Shown here: positions 24,917 to 33,825 of the stretch, piece after piece
Position numbering within the stretch: the stretch's first letter is position 1
Layout: every line of letters begins with the position of its first letter
From: Caulobacteraceae bacterium
GTDB lineage: Bacteria; Pseudomonadota; Alphaproteobacteria; Caulobacterales; Caulobacteraceae
Assembly (NCBI GenBank): GCA_025352165.1
Contig: JANXTX010000154.1
Coordinates: 1 to 41,475, forward strand
Reading direction: 5' to 3'
Length of the DNA: 41,475 bases
Notes under the pieces: model-generated
What the model saw: the letters and a program-made list of their open reading frames with translations, nothing else
Databases searched by the model: none
What the model was told of the DNA's origin: nothing
Made by a program: the position numbers and the translations under genes

Positions 24917-26281
24917 TCAGAACTGTGAATGAATGCGGGCGGCGAAAATCGACACGGGGCCGCGATCGCGATCGTATCCGGGGTTGTTGACGAATTGATA
25001 GTCGACCGCGACGTGCAACGCCTTGGCGACGCCGACGTCGTAGTGGGTTTCCAGAATACTCTCCGGTCCGTAGTGTGGCAGCTGGCCATCGCCGATCAGG
25101 ATGCCTAGTCCGCCATTGGCAAAATACTGCTGATGGGTGCCAGAGATGCCATTTATCACGCCGGCCAGTGCCAGCGTGTCACTGGCGCGGCCCCAGACCT
25201 TGCCGTTGAGGGATAGGCCGGCGGACAGTGTGCGATCTATGTCCGAGAATTCGTAGGGCTCGGTATTGCCGCCAGCCAGACCCCCCCGCGCGAAAAAGCC
25301 CAGATCTCTGGTCAGCTCTTGCTGCAGGTCGAAGCTCACGCCGGCACGGCCGCGGTACTCGCGGACAAGAGCAACGTTTGCGGGAGCGCCCGTCGCCAGG
25401 CCAAGGGCGATCGCGTCCGCATAGGTCGCCATCCGGCCACGCGTGACAAATCCGGTTGCCTTCAGGGCTCCGCTTTTGCCGAGGAGCGTATAGTCACGCT
25501 CAATCTCGCCAACCATCTGGAACTGACCAAAGCCCGGGTCCAACCGCTCGCTGTTGGGGACGGTGGAAAGATCGAACACGCCAAGCCGCGTCACCCAGCC
25601 GCTCTGGTACCATTCAAAGGCCCCACCGACCGTGTAGCCCCATGCATCGGCGGCATAGTCGAAGGTTCCGGCATCGATCACCGCCCAGTCGAGGAAGTCG
25701 TGGCGTGGGTCATGGGCGTAGGTATTTGTATCAAAGACATCCGTGACATTGAATTTGCCGATTGTGACCACAACGCGATTGTCGGCTTGCGTTCCGGCCA
25801 ACTGGTTCTGATCAGCGTCCACTCCATTCGATGCGCCACCCAGGTTGATGGTCTGGCGCAGAAACAACCGCTGGAGCCGGAGAGAGGGTGTCGACTTGCC
25901 GACCTTATAGGCTTCGCCGCTCGGAAAACCGGCTATGCCCAGGGTATTGTGCAAGCCGAACCCCTGGTCGATTTCAGGGTTGGCCCAAATCTCCGCTCCC
26001 CGCCAGGGGCGGATGCCCGCAAAAAGCGTGATGTCGAGAGTCTCCCGGCCCTCCGCCTTGGTCGGAAGGCTGTTGGTTCCCGAATAGGGCGCCTGGAATG
26101 CAAGATTTCCCTGATCGATCACGGTGATCTGGCCGTGCGTGGCCCAGGTCTCCGTGTTGGGAGGCTCAGCCATCGGGTCGTCAGCGGCGGCGATGGATGG
26201 GGCGGTCGCGGCCGCCAAGGCCAGCAAGCCAATGGCCAGCATAGCGCAACCAATTCTGCTGCTGGTGGAGGTCGAACCCAT
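24917..26281 (-). CDS. OprB-like carbohydrate porin
   Basis: An outer-membrane porin of about 454 residues. The signal peptide (MGSTSTSSRIGCAMLAIGLL, ending SIAAA near residue 25) is followed by TWATHGQITVIDQG, a typical first strand of OprB-like carbohydrate porins. GAEIWANPEIDQGFGL, VTIGKFNVTDVFDTNTYAHDP and TWYQSG-like strands also fit that family, and the chain ends in Phe (RIHSQF). It should form a channel for sugars or other small solutes. In-frame starts at 26308 and 26335 would lengthen the N-terminus; I chose 26281 for its normal signal peptide and a GGTGGG upstream, but this is not certain. It is convergent with uppP. Confidence 0.85.
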   Translation of the reverse strand: MGSTSTSSRIGCAMLAIGLLALAAATAPSIAAADDPMAEPPNTETWATHGQITVIDQGNLAFQAPYSGTNSLPTKAEGRETLDITLFAGIRPWRGAEIWANPEIDQGFGLHNTLGIAGFPSGEAYKVGKSTPSLRLQRLFLRQTINLGGASNGVDADQNQLAGTQADNRVVVTIGKFNVTDVFDTNTYAHDPRHDFLDWAVIDAGTFDYAADAWGYTVGGAFEWYQSGWVTRLGVFDLSTVPNSERLDPGFGQFQMVGEIERDYTLLGKSGALKATGFVTRGRMATYADAIALGLATGAPANVALVREYRGRAGVSFDLQQELTRDLGFFARGGLAGGNTEPYEFSDIDRTLSAGLSLNGKVWGRASDTLALAGVINGISGTHQQYFANGGLGILIGDGQLPHYGPESILETHYDVGVAKALHVAVDYQFVNNPGYDRDRGPVSIFAARIHSQF

Positions 26282-26422
26282 CAGCGCCCACCCGTGGCGG
26301 CTAGTCATGACAATTTGGTGAAACCACCGGACCATGTCGACGCTCGCGTTGGAAATTCGGGCTAGTGTGGCACATTAAACCCGGCCGCCGGCCGTCGGCC
26401 GCCGCCGCGCCTGATAGCGGTC

Positions 26423-26719
26423 CTAGTGAGGGATTGGAACCAGGTCGCCAATGTTGGGTAGGAAGCCATGCCTTTTCGGCGGGGCCGGCGGCGGTGGCTG
26501 GTCCTGATCCTGCGGCTCCGCGTTGCCACGGCCCATCATCGACCTTGCATCGGGTCGTCCGCCTGGTGAACTGCCGCCCATCATTGAGCCCATAATACCG
26601 CTCGTGGTCGCCGCGCTCATCCAATAGACTGCAACCGGGCCATGGACGGCTTGTTCCGCTCCTACACCGCTTGATATGCCTGCCGTCAATAGCGTCATTC
26701 CGGCTGCCATGAACTTCAT
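26423..26719 (-). CDS. Small secreted protein of unknown function, Met/Gly/Pro-rich
   Basis: A 98-residue protein with a Sec signal peptide (MKFMAAGMTLLTAGISSG). The mature part contains a Met/Gly-rich segment (SGIMGSMMGGSS), a Pro-rich acidic stretch (QDQDQPPPPAPP) and ends NIGDLVPIPH. The ATG at 26719 has a perfect GGAGG six bases upstream. I recognise no family. The Met-rich segment could hint at copper binding, but that is speculative. The 141 bases between it and the porin hold a GC-rich inverted repeat (near 26381-26405) and no supported gene. Confidence 0.65.
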   Translation of the reverse strand: MKFMAAGMTLLTAGISSGVGAEQAVHGPVAVYWMSAATTSGIMGSMMGGSSPGGRPDARSMMGRGNAEPQDQDQPPPPAPPKRHGFLPNIGDLVPIPH

Positions 26720-26814
26720 AGTCAACCTCCGAATGGAGCGAACCTGAGCCTGTTGTTAGGTGAGGCTGCATTGATCTGGATCAGCCCGCAAGAGGGGCTT
26801 TGATCCATTGGCTC

Positions 26815-27516
26815 CTAGGGGTCGCTCTCGCCCGCCGCCTGGAAATGGCTGCCATCGCAAAACGGTTTGTTCGCGGAGGCGCCGCATCGACAGAGTGTGA
26901 CGCGATTGCGAACCTCGTAGGTTGATCCGTCTGAGGCGATGATTGAGACACCGCCGCGCACCCAAACCGGTCCCCTAACGCCTTCGCTTGGGTCTTCCAC
27001 CAGAACGATGGAAGGCTCAAGGTCCGGCTCCAGCGCTTCTCCTGTCACCGAATCGCGCGCGACAAGGCGCCCGGATGGGCACTGGCCTACCTGACTGACA
27101 AATGCCGCGCGGTCTGCGGCATCTGATATTTCGCCGACCGTCGTCCAGACTGTGCCGGCCCGATCACAGAAGCGGGCGCCGGCGCAAAGGCCGCGAGCGT
27201 CATTAAGCGTGAGCACCGGGCCGGAGAGCTGGTCGGCCTGCTCGTCATATGAGGCGCGGCTGGCTGTTTCCGTGCCATCGAATCCAGCGGTCGCGTGCGA
27301 ACCATCACAGAATGGCTTGTTGGCCGAGTGACCGCACCGACAAAGAAAATAGGGCCCCGATGTCGCTTCGTCAGAGACAGGGATCCATTCGACTGATTCC
27401 CGCGCCTCGTTGACGCCGATCGCTCCGGTCGAGAGCGGTACGCCTCCCGCGACGCGATAGGGACCGTCCTTGATGATGTTGATCTTCATACCCGCTGTCG
27501 CTCGCCCCGGTTCCAT
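26815..27516 (-). CDS. CDGSH iron-sulfur domain protein with two CDGSH motifs and a divergent ferredoxin-like segment
   Basis: A 233-residue protein. Two CDGSH-type sites, CRCGHSANKPFCDGSH at residues 59-74 and CRCGASANKPFCDGSH at residues 209-224, each supply three Cys and one His for a 2Fe-2S cluster. Between them lies a region with Cys111, Cys117 and Cys146 in GLCAGARFC and GQCPSGRL, resembling the divergent 4Fe-4S (Mjelix/Fer4_19) domain found with CDGSH proteins. The family is linked to redox or iron handling, with no fixed reaction. The ATG at 27514-27516 has a GGAG site ten bases upstream; an alternative Met at residue 10 is possible. It is divergent from the aldolase/SDR gene. Confidence 0.87.
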   Translation of the reverse strand: MEPGRATAGMKINIIKDGPYRVAGGVPLSTGAIGVNEARESVEWIPVSDEATSGPYFLCRCGHSANKPFCDGSHATAGFDGTETASRASYDEQADQLSGPVLTLNDARGLCAGARFCDRAGTVWTTVGEISDAADRAAFVSQVGQCPSGRLVARDSVTGEALEPDLEPSIVLVEDPSEGVRGPVWVRGGVSIIASDGSTYEVRNRVTLCRCGASANKPFCDGSHFQAAGESDP

Positions 27517-27581
27517 CCGCGTTCAGCTCCTGCCATAACTCGCCCGCCTAACAGTCTAGCACGAAATGGCGTCATGAGATC

Positions 27582-29630
27582 ATGAGAAGCAGCTGGAACG
27601 ACGACGACGCGGCCGCGGCGATCGACCGGTATGGGGCGCAGGGTGTGGGTGAAGACCTCGCACTTCGTACCTATAGCGCCCGTCTGCTCGGCAGCGATCC
27701 GACCCTGGTTCTGCACGGTGGGGGAAATACGTCGGTCAAAACCCGCGCCCGTGGTCTCTTCGGCGAGCACATCGACGTCTTGTGCGTCAAGGGTAGCGGC
27801 TGGGATCTGGCGACGATAGAGCCGCCGGGGCATCCGGCTGTGAGTTTGGCGCCGCTGCTGAGGCTGCGCGGTCTCGATGCCCTCGCGGACGAGGGTATGG
27901 TCAATGCCCAGCGCCAGAACCTGCTGGACACCACGGCTCCAAATCCTTCTGTGGAGACGCTGCTGCACGCGTTCATTCCATCGAAATTCATCGATCACAC
28001 CCACGCGATGTCGGTCCTGGCGCTGGCCAACCAGCCGGATGGTCCGGCGCTGATCGAGCAACTCTATGGCGATCGGGTCGCCTGCGTTCCCTACGTAATG
28101 CCGGGGTTTGCGCTGGCCAAGGCGGCCGCGGACGCATTCGACTCACGTTCGGGGCTCGAGGGGCTGATCCTGATCAATCACGGAATTTTTTCCTTCGGCG
28201 ATACGGCGCGGCAAAGCTACGAGCGTATGATCTCGCTGGTCAGCGTCGCGGAAGATTACATTGCCGCATACTGGACACGTCCGGACGGATTTTCGGGCGA
28301 ACCCCACGGCTTGAGCGTGGCCGCGTGCTTCCCGGTACTGCGAGGGTTGCTGGCGCGTCACGCCGGAGATCGCTGGCCGTCGCGCTGGATATTTGACTGT
28401 CGGGCGACCGCGGAAACGCGCGCTGTCGTCGATAGTCCCCGGCTTGCGGATCTGGCTTCTCGCGGTGTAGCCACCCCCGATCACGTGATCCGCACCAAGC
28501 GACTTCCCTTGGTCCTGCCGCCGTTGCAGGGGCCGCTCGAAGCCTGGCTAAGGTCGGCGGATAAGGCGATGCAGGACTACGTCGTCGACTACGAGGCCTG
28601 CTTTCAACGCAACGCGGCGCAAGCAGCGACTCCGAAGACCCAGCTTGATCCCTTGCCGCGTGTGCTGGCGATCCCTGGCGTTGGGCTCATCGGTCTTGGC
28701 GCTGGCGCCAGCGAAGCAAGGATCGCCGGAGATCTGGCCGAGTCATGGGCCGCGACCCTGCTTCGCGCCGAGGCGATCGGCCGTTTCGAACCGCTGGGCG
28801 AAGCCGATACGTTCGAAATGGAATACTGGTCCCTTGAGCAGGCCAAGCTAGGCAAATCCAAGGAAAAGCGCCTTGCTAGGCGTGTCGTGGTGGTGACCGG
28901 CGGTGGCGGTGCGATCGGAGCTGCAACGGCGCGAGCGTTCGCCGCGGAAGGCGCCGAGATTGCGGTGCTGGACGTCAACGGAGATGCAGCCCAAACCACG
29001 GCCGTTTCGATTTCGCGCTACGCTCTTGCTTTGACTTGTGATGTCGCCGACCCAGGTCAGGTGCGGGCGGCCTTTGACGCCGTCTGCGCACGGTTTGGCG
29101 GCATCGATATTTTGGTTTCGAACGCCGGCGCGGCTTTAACGGGAATGATCGCCGACGTCGATCCTGCTGTGCTGCGCGCCAGCTTCGAGCTCAACTTCTT
29201 CGCCCACCAGGCCGTGGCGCAGGCGGCCGTCGCTGTCTTTCGCGCTCAGGGCATCGGGGGTGTCCTGCTGTTCAACGCTTCTAAGCAGGCCATCAATCCT
29301 GGGGCTGACTTTGGAGCCTATGGCGCGCCAAAGGCGGCGTTGCTGGCGTTGGTCCGTCAATATGCGCTCGAACATGGGACCCATGGCATCAGGGTCAATG
29401 CACTCAACCCTGACCGCATTCGTTCGGGTTTGCTGACCGACAAGATGATTGCCTCGCGCTCGACCTCACGCGGTGTCAGCGAGGCAGCCTATATGTCCGG
29501 CAATCTTTTGGGGCAGGAGGTGACTGCCGATGATGTGGGGCAGGCCTTCGTGTTCTCGGCCTTGCTCGAAAAAACCACCGGTGCGATCATTCCCGTCGAT
29601 GGTGGCAATGTGGCTGCGATGTTGCGCTGA
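27582..29630 (+). CDS. Bifunctional class II aldolase / short-chain dehydrogenase
   Basis: A 682-residue fusion. The N-terminal half (to about residue 420) is a class II aldolase/adducin domain with HGGGNTSVK near residue 45, DHTHAMSVLAL and INHGIFSFGD, which supply metal-ligand His residues. The C-terminal half is an SDR with TGGGGAIGAATARAFA near residue 437, NAG near 517, and YGAPK for the catalytic Tyr and Lys. The architecture matches RhaD-type rhamnulose-1-phosphate aldolase/lactaldehyde dehydrogenase fusions of alphaproteobacteria and others. It may cleave a sugar phosphate and oxidise the aldehyde, but the substrate is unproven. The gene starts 65 bases from the divergent CDGSH gene. 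Confidence 0.88.
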   Translation: MRSSWNDDDAAAAIDRYGAQGVGEDLALRTYSARLLGSDPTLVLHGGGNTSVKTRARGLFGEHIDVLCVKGSGWDLATIEPPGHPAVSLAPLLRLRGLDALADEGMVNAQRQNLLDTTAPNPSVETLLHAFIPSKFIDHTHAMSVLALANQPDGPALIEQLYGDRVACVPYVMPGFALAKAAADAFDSRSGLEGLILINHGIFSFGDTARQSYERMISLVSVAEDYIAAYWTRPDGFSGEPHGLSVAACFPVLRGLLARHAGDRWPSRWIFDCRATAETRAVVDSPRLADLASRGVATPDHVIRTKRLPLVLPPLQGPLEAWLRSADKAMQDYVVDYEACFQRNAAQAATPKTQLDPLPRVLAIPGVGLIGLGAGASEARIAGDLAESWAATLLRAEAIGRFEPLGEADTFEMEYWSLEQAKLGKSKEKRLARRVVVVTGGGGAIGAATARAFAAEGAEIAVLDVNGDAAQTTAVSISRYALALTCDVADPGQVRAAFDAVCARFGGIDILVSNAGAALTGMIADVDPAVLRASFELNFFAHQAVAQAAVAVFRAQGIGGVLLFNASKQAINPGADFGAYGAPKAALLALVRQYALEHGTHGIRVNALNPDRIRSGLLTDKMIASRSTSRGVSEAAYMSGNLLGQEVTADDVGQAFVFSALLEKTTGAIIPVDGGNVAAMLR

Positions 29631-29686
29631 GCTGAGCGGCATGTGACGTTCCTCTTAACGGCAGGTGTCGAAAAGGGGACCGCGAA

Positions 29687-30400
29687 ATGCGTCGATGGAT
29701 GCTTGCACTTTTGCTGCTGCTCGATCCGGCTTCGGCGTTGGCCCAGGCTAATACGGCATTGGCCGAGATCGTTGTCACCGCTGCCCGTCGGCAGGCTGAC
29801 GGCTATGACGAACATATCCCGGCCGTTGGTCTCCGGCGGGTTGCCGACTTTGCCGTGCAGGAAGTGACCGTCAATTCCGATACGCGCGACCCCGACAAAC
29901 GCCATGAGGAAATCTTCGCGATGATCCGCGGCGCGATCGAGCTCGCGGCAAAACAGAAGGGCGTACAGCTGGCGACGGGCGAGATGGTCGTCGAGCCGCT
30001 GACCCTGGCCAACTACCAGAGTCTTACACTCAAGAGAGATGACCGGCCAGACACCGACAAGACCAGCTTTCTGGTGAAGACCCCTCTGACCACGGCCATC
30101 GACGCAAAGGCCGCGCTCGAGCAGATCGACAGGTTCATCAAATCAGTGCCTACGGTCGGACGAGCGGAGTTGCGCCCGACCGACGATCTGACGCTTTCGG
30201 TTGTTGGTCCCGACCAGTATCGCGGCAGAATCGTGGAGCTTGTCGCGACCGATGCATTGGCGACAGCCGCGAAGATGGGCCCCGACTATGGTGTGGAAGC
30301 CCGCGGACTTGACCGCCCGGTCGAATGGGCCCGCGCAAGCCTCACGGAGGTCTTCCTCTATGTTCCCTACCAGTACACGGTGGTTATGAAGTCCAGATAG
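29687..30400 (+). CDS. Periplasmic protein with TonB-box-like N-terminus and possible SIMPL-like domain
   Basis: A 237-residue protein with a signal peptide (MRRWMLALLLLLDPASALAQ). Right after it comes AEIVVTAARRQ (EIVVTA at residues 27-32), which looks like the TonB box of alphaproteobacterial receptors, but no plug or barrel follows. The rest, with VTVNSDTRDPDKRHEEI and a run of amphipathic helices and strands, has the length and pattern of SIMPL/DUF541-type periplasmic domains; this is a weak match by eye. The ATG at 29687 follows AAGGGG. Convergent with the 3D-domain gene (24-base gap). Function unknown. Confidence 0.75.
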   Translation: MRRWMLALLLLLDPASALAQANTALAEIVVTAARRQADGYDEHIPAVGLRRVADFAVQEVTVNSDTRDPDKRHEEIFAMIRGAIELAAKQKGVQLATGEMVVEPLTLANYQSLTLKRDDRPDTDKTSFLVKTPLTTAIDAKAALEQIDRFIKSVPTVGRAELRPTDDLTLSVVGPDQYRGRIVELVATDALATAAKMGPDYGVEARGLDRPVEWARASLTEVFLYVPYQYTVVMKSR

Positions 30401-30424
30401 GCGGAGTCCGACAGTCGGCCGTGT

Positions 30425-30904
30425 CTAGGCCTTCGGGCATCCCTGGAATTCGCCGACTTTAGCCACTGTCAGGGTGGCCAGGTTAAGGGGCATCAGCGGA
30501 GCCATGGAACTTGCACCTAAGCCTGTGAACAGGTCGATGCGGCCCTTGTGAATGGCGCCGCCACTGTCGGACGCATACCAGTAGCCATCATGGAGGCGCC
30601 CGCCCGGCATTGGCAAACCCACGGTTTCCTTGATGAAGATCAGTTCGTGCTTGTGGATGGTGACCCCGTCGACGGCCGCTGTACGCATCGGTACTACTTT
30701 GCAGCCCAGAGCATCTCGGTCCCGGATTCCGCCACCGCCGCCATGATAAAGTGTCACCTTCAAGCCAAAGGAGGCGAGGATGGGGGCGACCTGGGCCGCG
30801 AACTGACCGACCAAATCTCCGATCGGATCGGTCGATTCCGCCTTGGCATCCGACACGAAGAGCATCGCCGCAATGGCGGCCAGGCAAGTCAGGTTACGCT
30901 TCAA
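30425..30904 (-). CDS. Secreted 3D-domain protein (lytic transglycosylase-like C-terminal fold)
   Basis: A protein of about 159 residues with a signal peptide (MKRNLTCLAAIAAMLFVSDA) and a C-terminal 3D domain. The motif WYASDSGGAIHKGRIDLF near residues 112-129 has the Asp pattern of the 3D fold found in MltA-type lytic transglycosylases and resuscitation-type proteins. The N-terminal part is Gly-rich (YHGGGGGIRD). It probably acts on peptidoglycan or a related glycan in the periplasm. No ATG fits; I chose the TTG at 30904, which has an AAGGG site and gives a normal signal peptide. An earlier in-frame TTG at 30973 would add 23 residues without signal character. Confidence 0.72.
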   Translation of the reverse strand: MKRNLTCLAAIAAMLFVSDAKAESTDPIGDLVGQFAAQVAPILASFGLKVTLYHGGGGGIRDRDALGCKVVPMRTAAVDGVTIHKHELIFIKETVGLPMPGGRLHDGYWYASDSGGAIHKGRIDLFTGLGASSMAPLMPLNLATLTVAKVGEFQGCPKA

Positions 30905-31252
30905 TAGCGTGGCCCTTTTGTCGTTGATCCGCTTATCGACATCGTTGGTAGCCAGAACAATTCGCGCTGGCAACCCACAATGAGTCTCATTGGGCGCTGC
31001 GTCCCGGTGCTCAGCTTATTGGCATAGTTCAAATGAGCTCATCAGCGCTTCGCTGAATCAGTGATTCTCCCTAATCTGGCAGTGTGTTGCAGCCTGGATG
31101 CGGATGCTCTCGAATGGACTGCCGCGAGGGTGAAACATTCACTCACTTTTCTGTGAGCAATACGACCCACCGGCCCTGGCATGGTTCCACCTTGTGGCCT
31201 CCGAGCCCATGCCGCATGACAATCGCCGCGATTGAAGACGGGAGTCGATGTG
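30905..31252. other. Divergent intergenic region (348 bases) with clustered palindromes
   Basis: The gap between the 3D-domain gene and the nuclease gene holds no supported gene. It contains several perfect palindromes (listed separately) and must carry the promoters of both genes. Frames reading through this region lack good starts and are shadows. Confidence 0.45.
30978..31067. promoter_or_regulatory. Cluster of four palindromes, possible operator sites
   Basis: Four perfect inverted repeats lie within 90 bases. CAATGAG-T-CTCATTG is at 30978-30992, ATGAGCTCAT at 31033-31042, TCAGCG-CTT-CGCTGA at 31042-31056 and GAATCA-G-TGATTC at 31055-31067. The first two share the ATGAG half-site, as expected for binding of one dimeric regulator at two places. 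The last two could instead form an RNA hairpin. No regulator gene is nearby. Confidence 0.4.
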
Positions 31253-32275
31253 ATGAAGCAAAGTCCTGGAGGATGCCTCACTGCGACTACGGTCATGTTT
31301 CTGACCATTGTTGCGGCAAGCGACGCCGGCGCCTGGGGCGCGACCGGTCACCGGGTCATAGGGCGCCTGGCTGTTGCGGAATTGCCGGCCGATCTGCCGG
31401 CCTTTCTGAGAACCGCGGAGTCCATTGAAGCAGCCGGCGAGTTGGCCCGGGAGCCGGATCGCTGGAAAGGTTCCGGCCTTGTTCATGATAGCGACCGGGA
31501 CGCCGCCCATTTCCTGGATCTTGGCGATGACGGGCTGGTCTTCGGTGGACCCGCGCTGGCCGCCCTGCCGCCAACCCGCGCCAGATACGACGAGGCCCTG
31601 CGTGAAAAGGGCGCGGACAGCTGGAAGGGCGGGTATCTCCCGTATGCCATCATCGACGGATGGCAGCAGCTGACCAAGGATCTTGCCTACTGGCGGGTTG
31701 ATGTCGCCGCCGCTAAGAGCACATCGAGCGCTGCCCACAAAAGCTGGTTTGTGTCCGACGGAAAGCGGCGGGAAGAACTGATCCTGCGGGATCTGGGAGC
31801 GTTGGCCCACTATGTCGGAGACGGTAGCCAGCCGATGCACGTCAGCGTGCACTTCAACGGCTGGGGAAACTTTCCCAATCCAGATGGCTTCACGATGGAT
31901 AGAATCCATGCGCCCTTCGAGGGTGAATTCGTAAGGGCCAACATCAACGAGGTGATGGTGCGCGCGGCCATGGCTCCGTACCACGACTGCCAATGCGCGA
32001 TAGACGCCCGAACCCGGGATTACCTGGTCGCGACCAATAAAACCGTTCGTCCGCTCTACCAGCTCTACAAAGATGGCGGTTTCTCCAAGGGTGATCCGAG
32101 GGGTAGGGAATTCGCGGTCGCGCGACTGGCGGCTGGCGCGAGTGAGTTGCGGGATGACATTGTTGACGCATGGCGCACCAGTGCCGCGGCGGACGTTGGC
32201 TGGCCGGCGGTCAAGGTCGCCGATGTGCTAGCTGGAAAGATCGACCCGTTCGATTCCTTGCTTGGGGAGGACTGA
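31253..32275 (+). CDS. S1/P1 nuclease-like secreted zinc hydrolase
   Basis: A 340-residue protein. The signal peptide ends at DAGA and the mature chain begins with Trp28 ([13 protein letters not shown]), as in S1/P1 nucleases and phospholipase C, where the N-terminal Trp binds zinc. Other zinc-site candidates are AAHFLDL and [20 protein letters not shown], which carry the expected His and Asp residues. It should cut single-stranded nucleic acid or nucleotides in the periplasm or outside. The ATG at 31253 has a GGGAG site. The stop lies two bases before the folD start. It is longer than usual (about 260-290 residues) because of a central insert of Lys/Ala-rich character near residues 140-165. 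Confidence 0.8.
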   Translation: MKQSPGGCLTATTVMFLTIVAASDAGAWGATGHRVIGRLAVAELPADLPAFLRTAESIEAAGELAREPDRWKGSGLVHDSDRDAAHFLDLGDDGLVFGGPALAALPPTRARYDEALREKGADSWKGGYLPYAIIDGWQQLTKDLAYWRVDVAAAKSTSSAAHKSWFVSDGKRREELILRDLGALAHYVGDGSQPMHVSVHFNGWGNFPNPDGFTMDRIHAPFEGEFVRANINEVMVRAAMAPYHDCQCAIDARTRDYLVATNKTVRPLYQLYKDGGFSKGDPRGREFAVARLAAGASELRDDIVDAWRTSAAADVGWPAVKVADVLAGKIDPFDSLLGED

Positions 32276-32277
32276 TA

Positions 32278-33171
32278 GTGCAAGCAGGCCTGATTGACGG
32301 CAGGGCGCAGGCTGGCGCTCTGCGCGCGCGCGTGACTGAGGAAGTCGCGGCGCTGGTCCGTGACCGTGGCATACAGCCTGGGCTCGCGGTCGTGCTGGTT
32401 GGCGACGATGCGGCGAGCCAGATTTATGTGCGTTCGAAGGGCGAGCAAACCATTGCGGCGGGGATGCATTCGGCAACTCACATCCTGCCGGGGGACGCCA
32501 CTCTCAAGGTTCTTCTCGACCTCGTCCAGACCCTCAACGCGGACCCGGCAATCCACGGAATTCTGGTGCAATTGCCATTGCCCGCGCATCTGAATCCAAA
32601 CGTCGTGATAGCCGCCGTTGATCCCGACAAGGATGTCGACGGACTCACCGTAATCAATGCCGGTCGCCTTGCCAGTGGATTGCCGACGCTGACGCCCTGC
32701 ACCCCGCTTGGCTGCCTGATTCTCCTGCGCGAGACGCTCGGCGATCTGGCCGGATACAACGCCGTGGTGATCGGTCGTTCAGTGCTGGTCGGCCGGCCCG
32801 TCGCGCAACTCTTGCTGGCGGCCAACTGCACGGTGACGATCGCTCATTCCAGGACACGGGAACTTCCCGCTGTCTGCCGCCAGGCCGACATTCTTGTGGC
32901 CGCGATCGGTCGTCCGGAAATGGTTCGTGGCGACTGGATCAAGCCGGGCGCGACTGTGATCGATGTCGGCATCAACCGGGCGCCATTTCGCGATCCGGTA
33001 AAGGCCGCACAGGGTCGCACCCGTGTGGTCGGCGACGTGGCCTTCAAGGAGGCGTCACGGGTGGCTTCGTGGATCACGCCGGTTCCCGGCGGGGTAGGTC
33101 CGATGACAGTCGCCTGCCTGCTGCAGAATACGTTGACCGCGGCTCGCCGGATTCACGGCATCGTCGAATAG
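32278..33171 (+). CDS. folD: Bifunctional methylenetetrahydrofolate dehydrogenase / methenyl cyclohydrolase
   Basis: A 297-residue Fol[10 protein letters not shown] near residues 44-52 carries the catalytic Tyr and Lys, [10 protein letters not shown] lies near residue 98, [11 protein letters not shown] marks the substrate loop, PCTPLGCL the signature and [14 protein letters not shown] the NADP site. The length is typical. It interconverts methylene-, methenyl- and formyl-tetrahydrofolate in the cytosol. The start is a GTG at 32278, with GGGGAGG seven bases upstream and two bases after the nuclease stop. The longer reading from 32170 overlaps the nuclease and lacks family character. Coupling to a secreted nuclease is unusual. 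Confidence 0.95.
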   Translation: MQAGLIDGRAQAGALRARVTEEVAALVRDRGIQPGLAVVLVGDDAASQIYVRSKGEQTIAAGMHSATHILPGDATLKVLLDLVQTLNADPAIHGILVQLPLPAHLNPNVVIAAVDPDKDVDGLTVINAGRLASGLPTLTPCTPLGCLILLRETLGDLAGYNAVVIGRSVLVGRPVAQLLLAANCTVTIAHSRTRELPAVCRQADILVAAIGRPEMVRGDWIKPGATVIDVGINRAPFRDPVKAAQGRTRVVGDVAFKEASRVASWITPVPGGVGPMTVACLLQNTLTAARRIHGIVE

Positions 33172-33192
33172 CAACTCAGCCAGGTTCCATCC

Positions 33193-33825
33193 TTAATCGG
33201 AGCCCTTGTTGTTTGTCCAGACGACGAGCTCACCAAGAACCTGGACAATGGCTTTGTCGAAGGCCCTCGCTATGGCGCCGGCGCGATTTTCGCCTGCGGG
33301 GATACTGGCCTTGAAGATGTGCTCTCCAGCCAGGGTGCGATCGGCCGTGCGGGTCAGATCGGCGTAGACCTCCACCATCACGACCGGAGGTGAGCCCAGG
33401 CCGTCCACGTACCGCGCCTCGAATGTGCGGACGTCCAGTTTCATCACGTAGTCGGCCCGGGCGGCCTCGCCGCGCGGGATGAGCCGGGCAGGCCCTTTGC
33501 TGGTGTCGAACGCCCGCGTCACCGCCGCGTCGAACAGTGTGGCTGCCGGGGAGACCCATCGTGAACCTTTGATATAGGCGGCCTGGTCTCCCGTGATGGT
33601 CAGAATGGCGTCGCCCGCCGCGGCCCGGTCGAAACTGGTCGGGTTAGACTGCACAGCGAACGCAGTGGTCGACCTCGCCGAGGTAGGGTCGACCTGCGGG
33701 CTATCGCCACCAAACCTGTACAGTTGCTCAGGAGCTACCTTCGGGAACACGGAAATGCACCCGGCAAGGGCGGCGACGGTCAGGGCCATGATGAAGCCGC
33801 GTGTCATCAGAGCAGTTTCCTTCAT
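33193..33825 (-). CDS. ABC-type transport auxiliary lipoprotein (PqiC/LptE-like family)
   Basis: A 210-residue lipoprotein. The signal peptide ends with the lipobox LAGC (ALTVAALAGC, Cys23). PEQLYRFGG in the mature N-terminus and the VVMVEVYADL strand region fit the ABC-type transport auxiliary lipoprotein family, PqiC-like proteins that accompany MCE/MlaD systems. It is likely anchored in the outer membrane periplasmic leaflet and joins lipid transfer. Its ATG overlaps the MlaD stop by four bases (ATGA) and it has a GAGG site inside the mlaD gene. It is the last gene of the four-gene operon and converges on folD (21-base gap). Confidence 0.82.
   Translation of the reverse strand: MKETALMTRGFIMALTVAALAGCISVFPKVAPEQLYRFGGDSPQVDPTSARSTTAFAVQSNPTSFDRAAAGDAILTITGDQAAYIKGSRWVSPAATLFDAAVTRAFDTSKGPARLIPRGEAARADYVMKLDVRTFEARYVDGLGSPPVVMVEVYADLTRTADRTLAGEHIFKASIPAGENRAGAIARAFDKAIVQVLGELVVWTNNKGSD

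Noticed and set aside
25319-26365. A 348-residue plus-strand frame across the porin gene
   Set aside because: It mirrors the porin, has no ribosome site or domain, and its composition is that of an antisense shadow.
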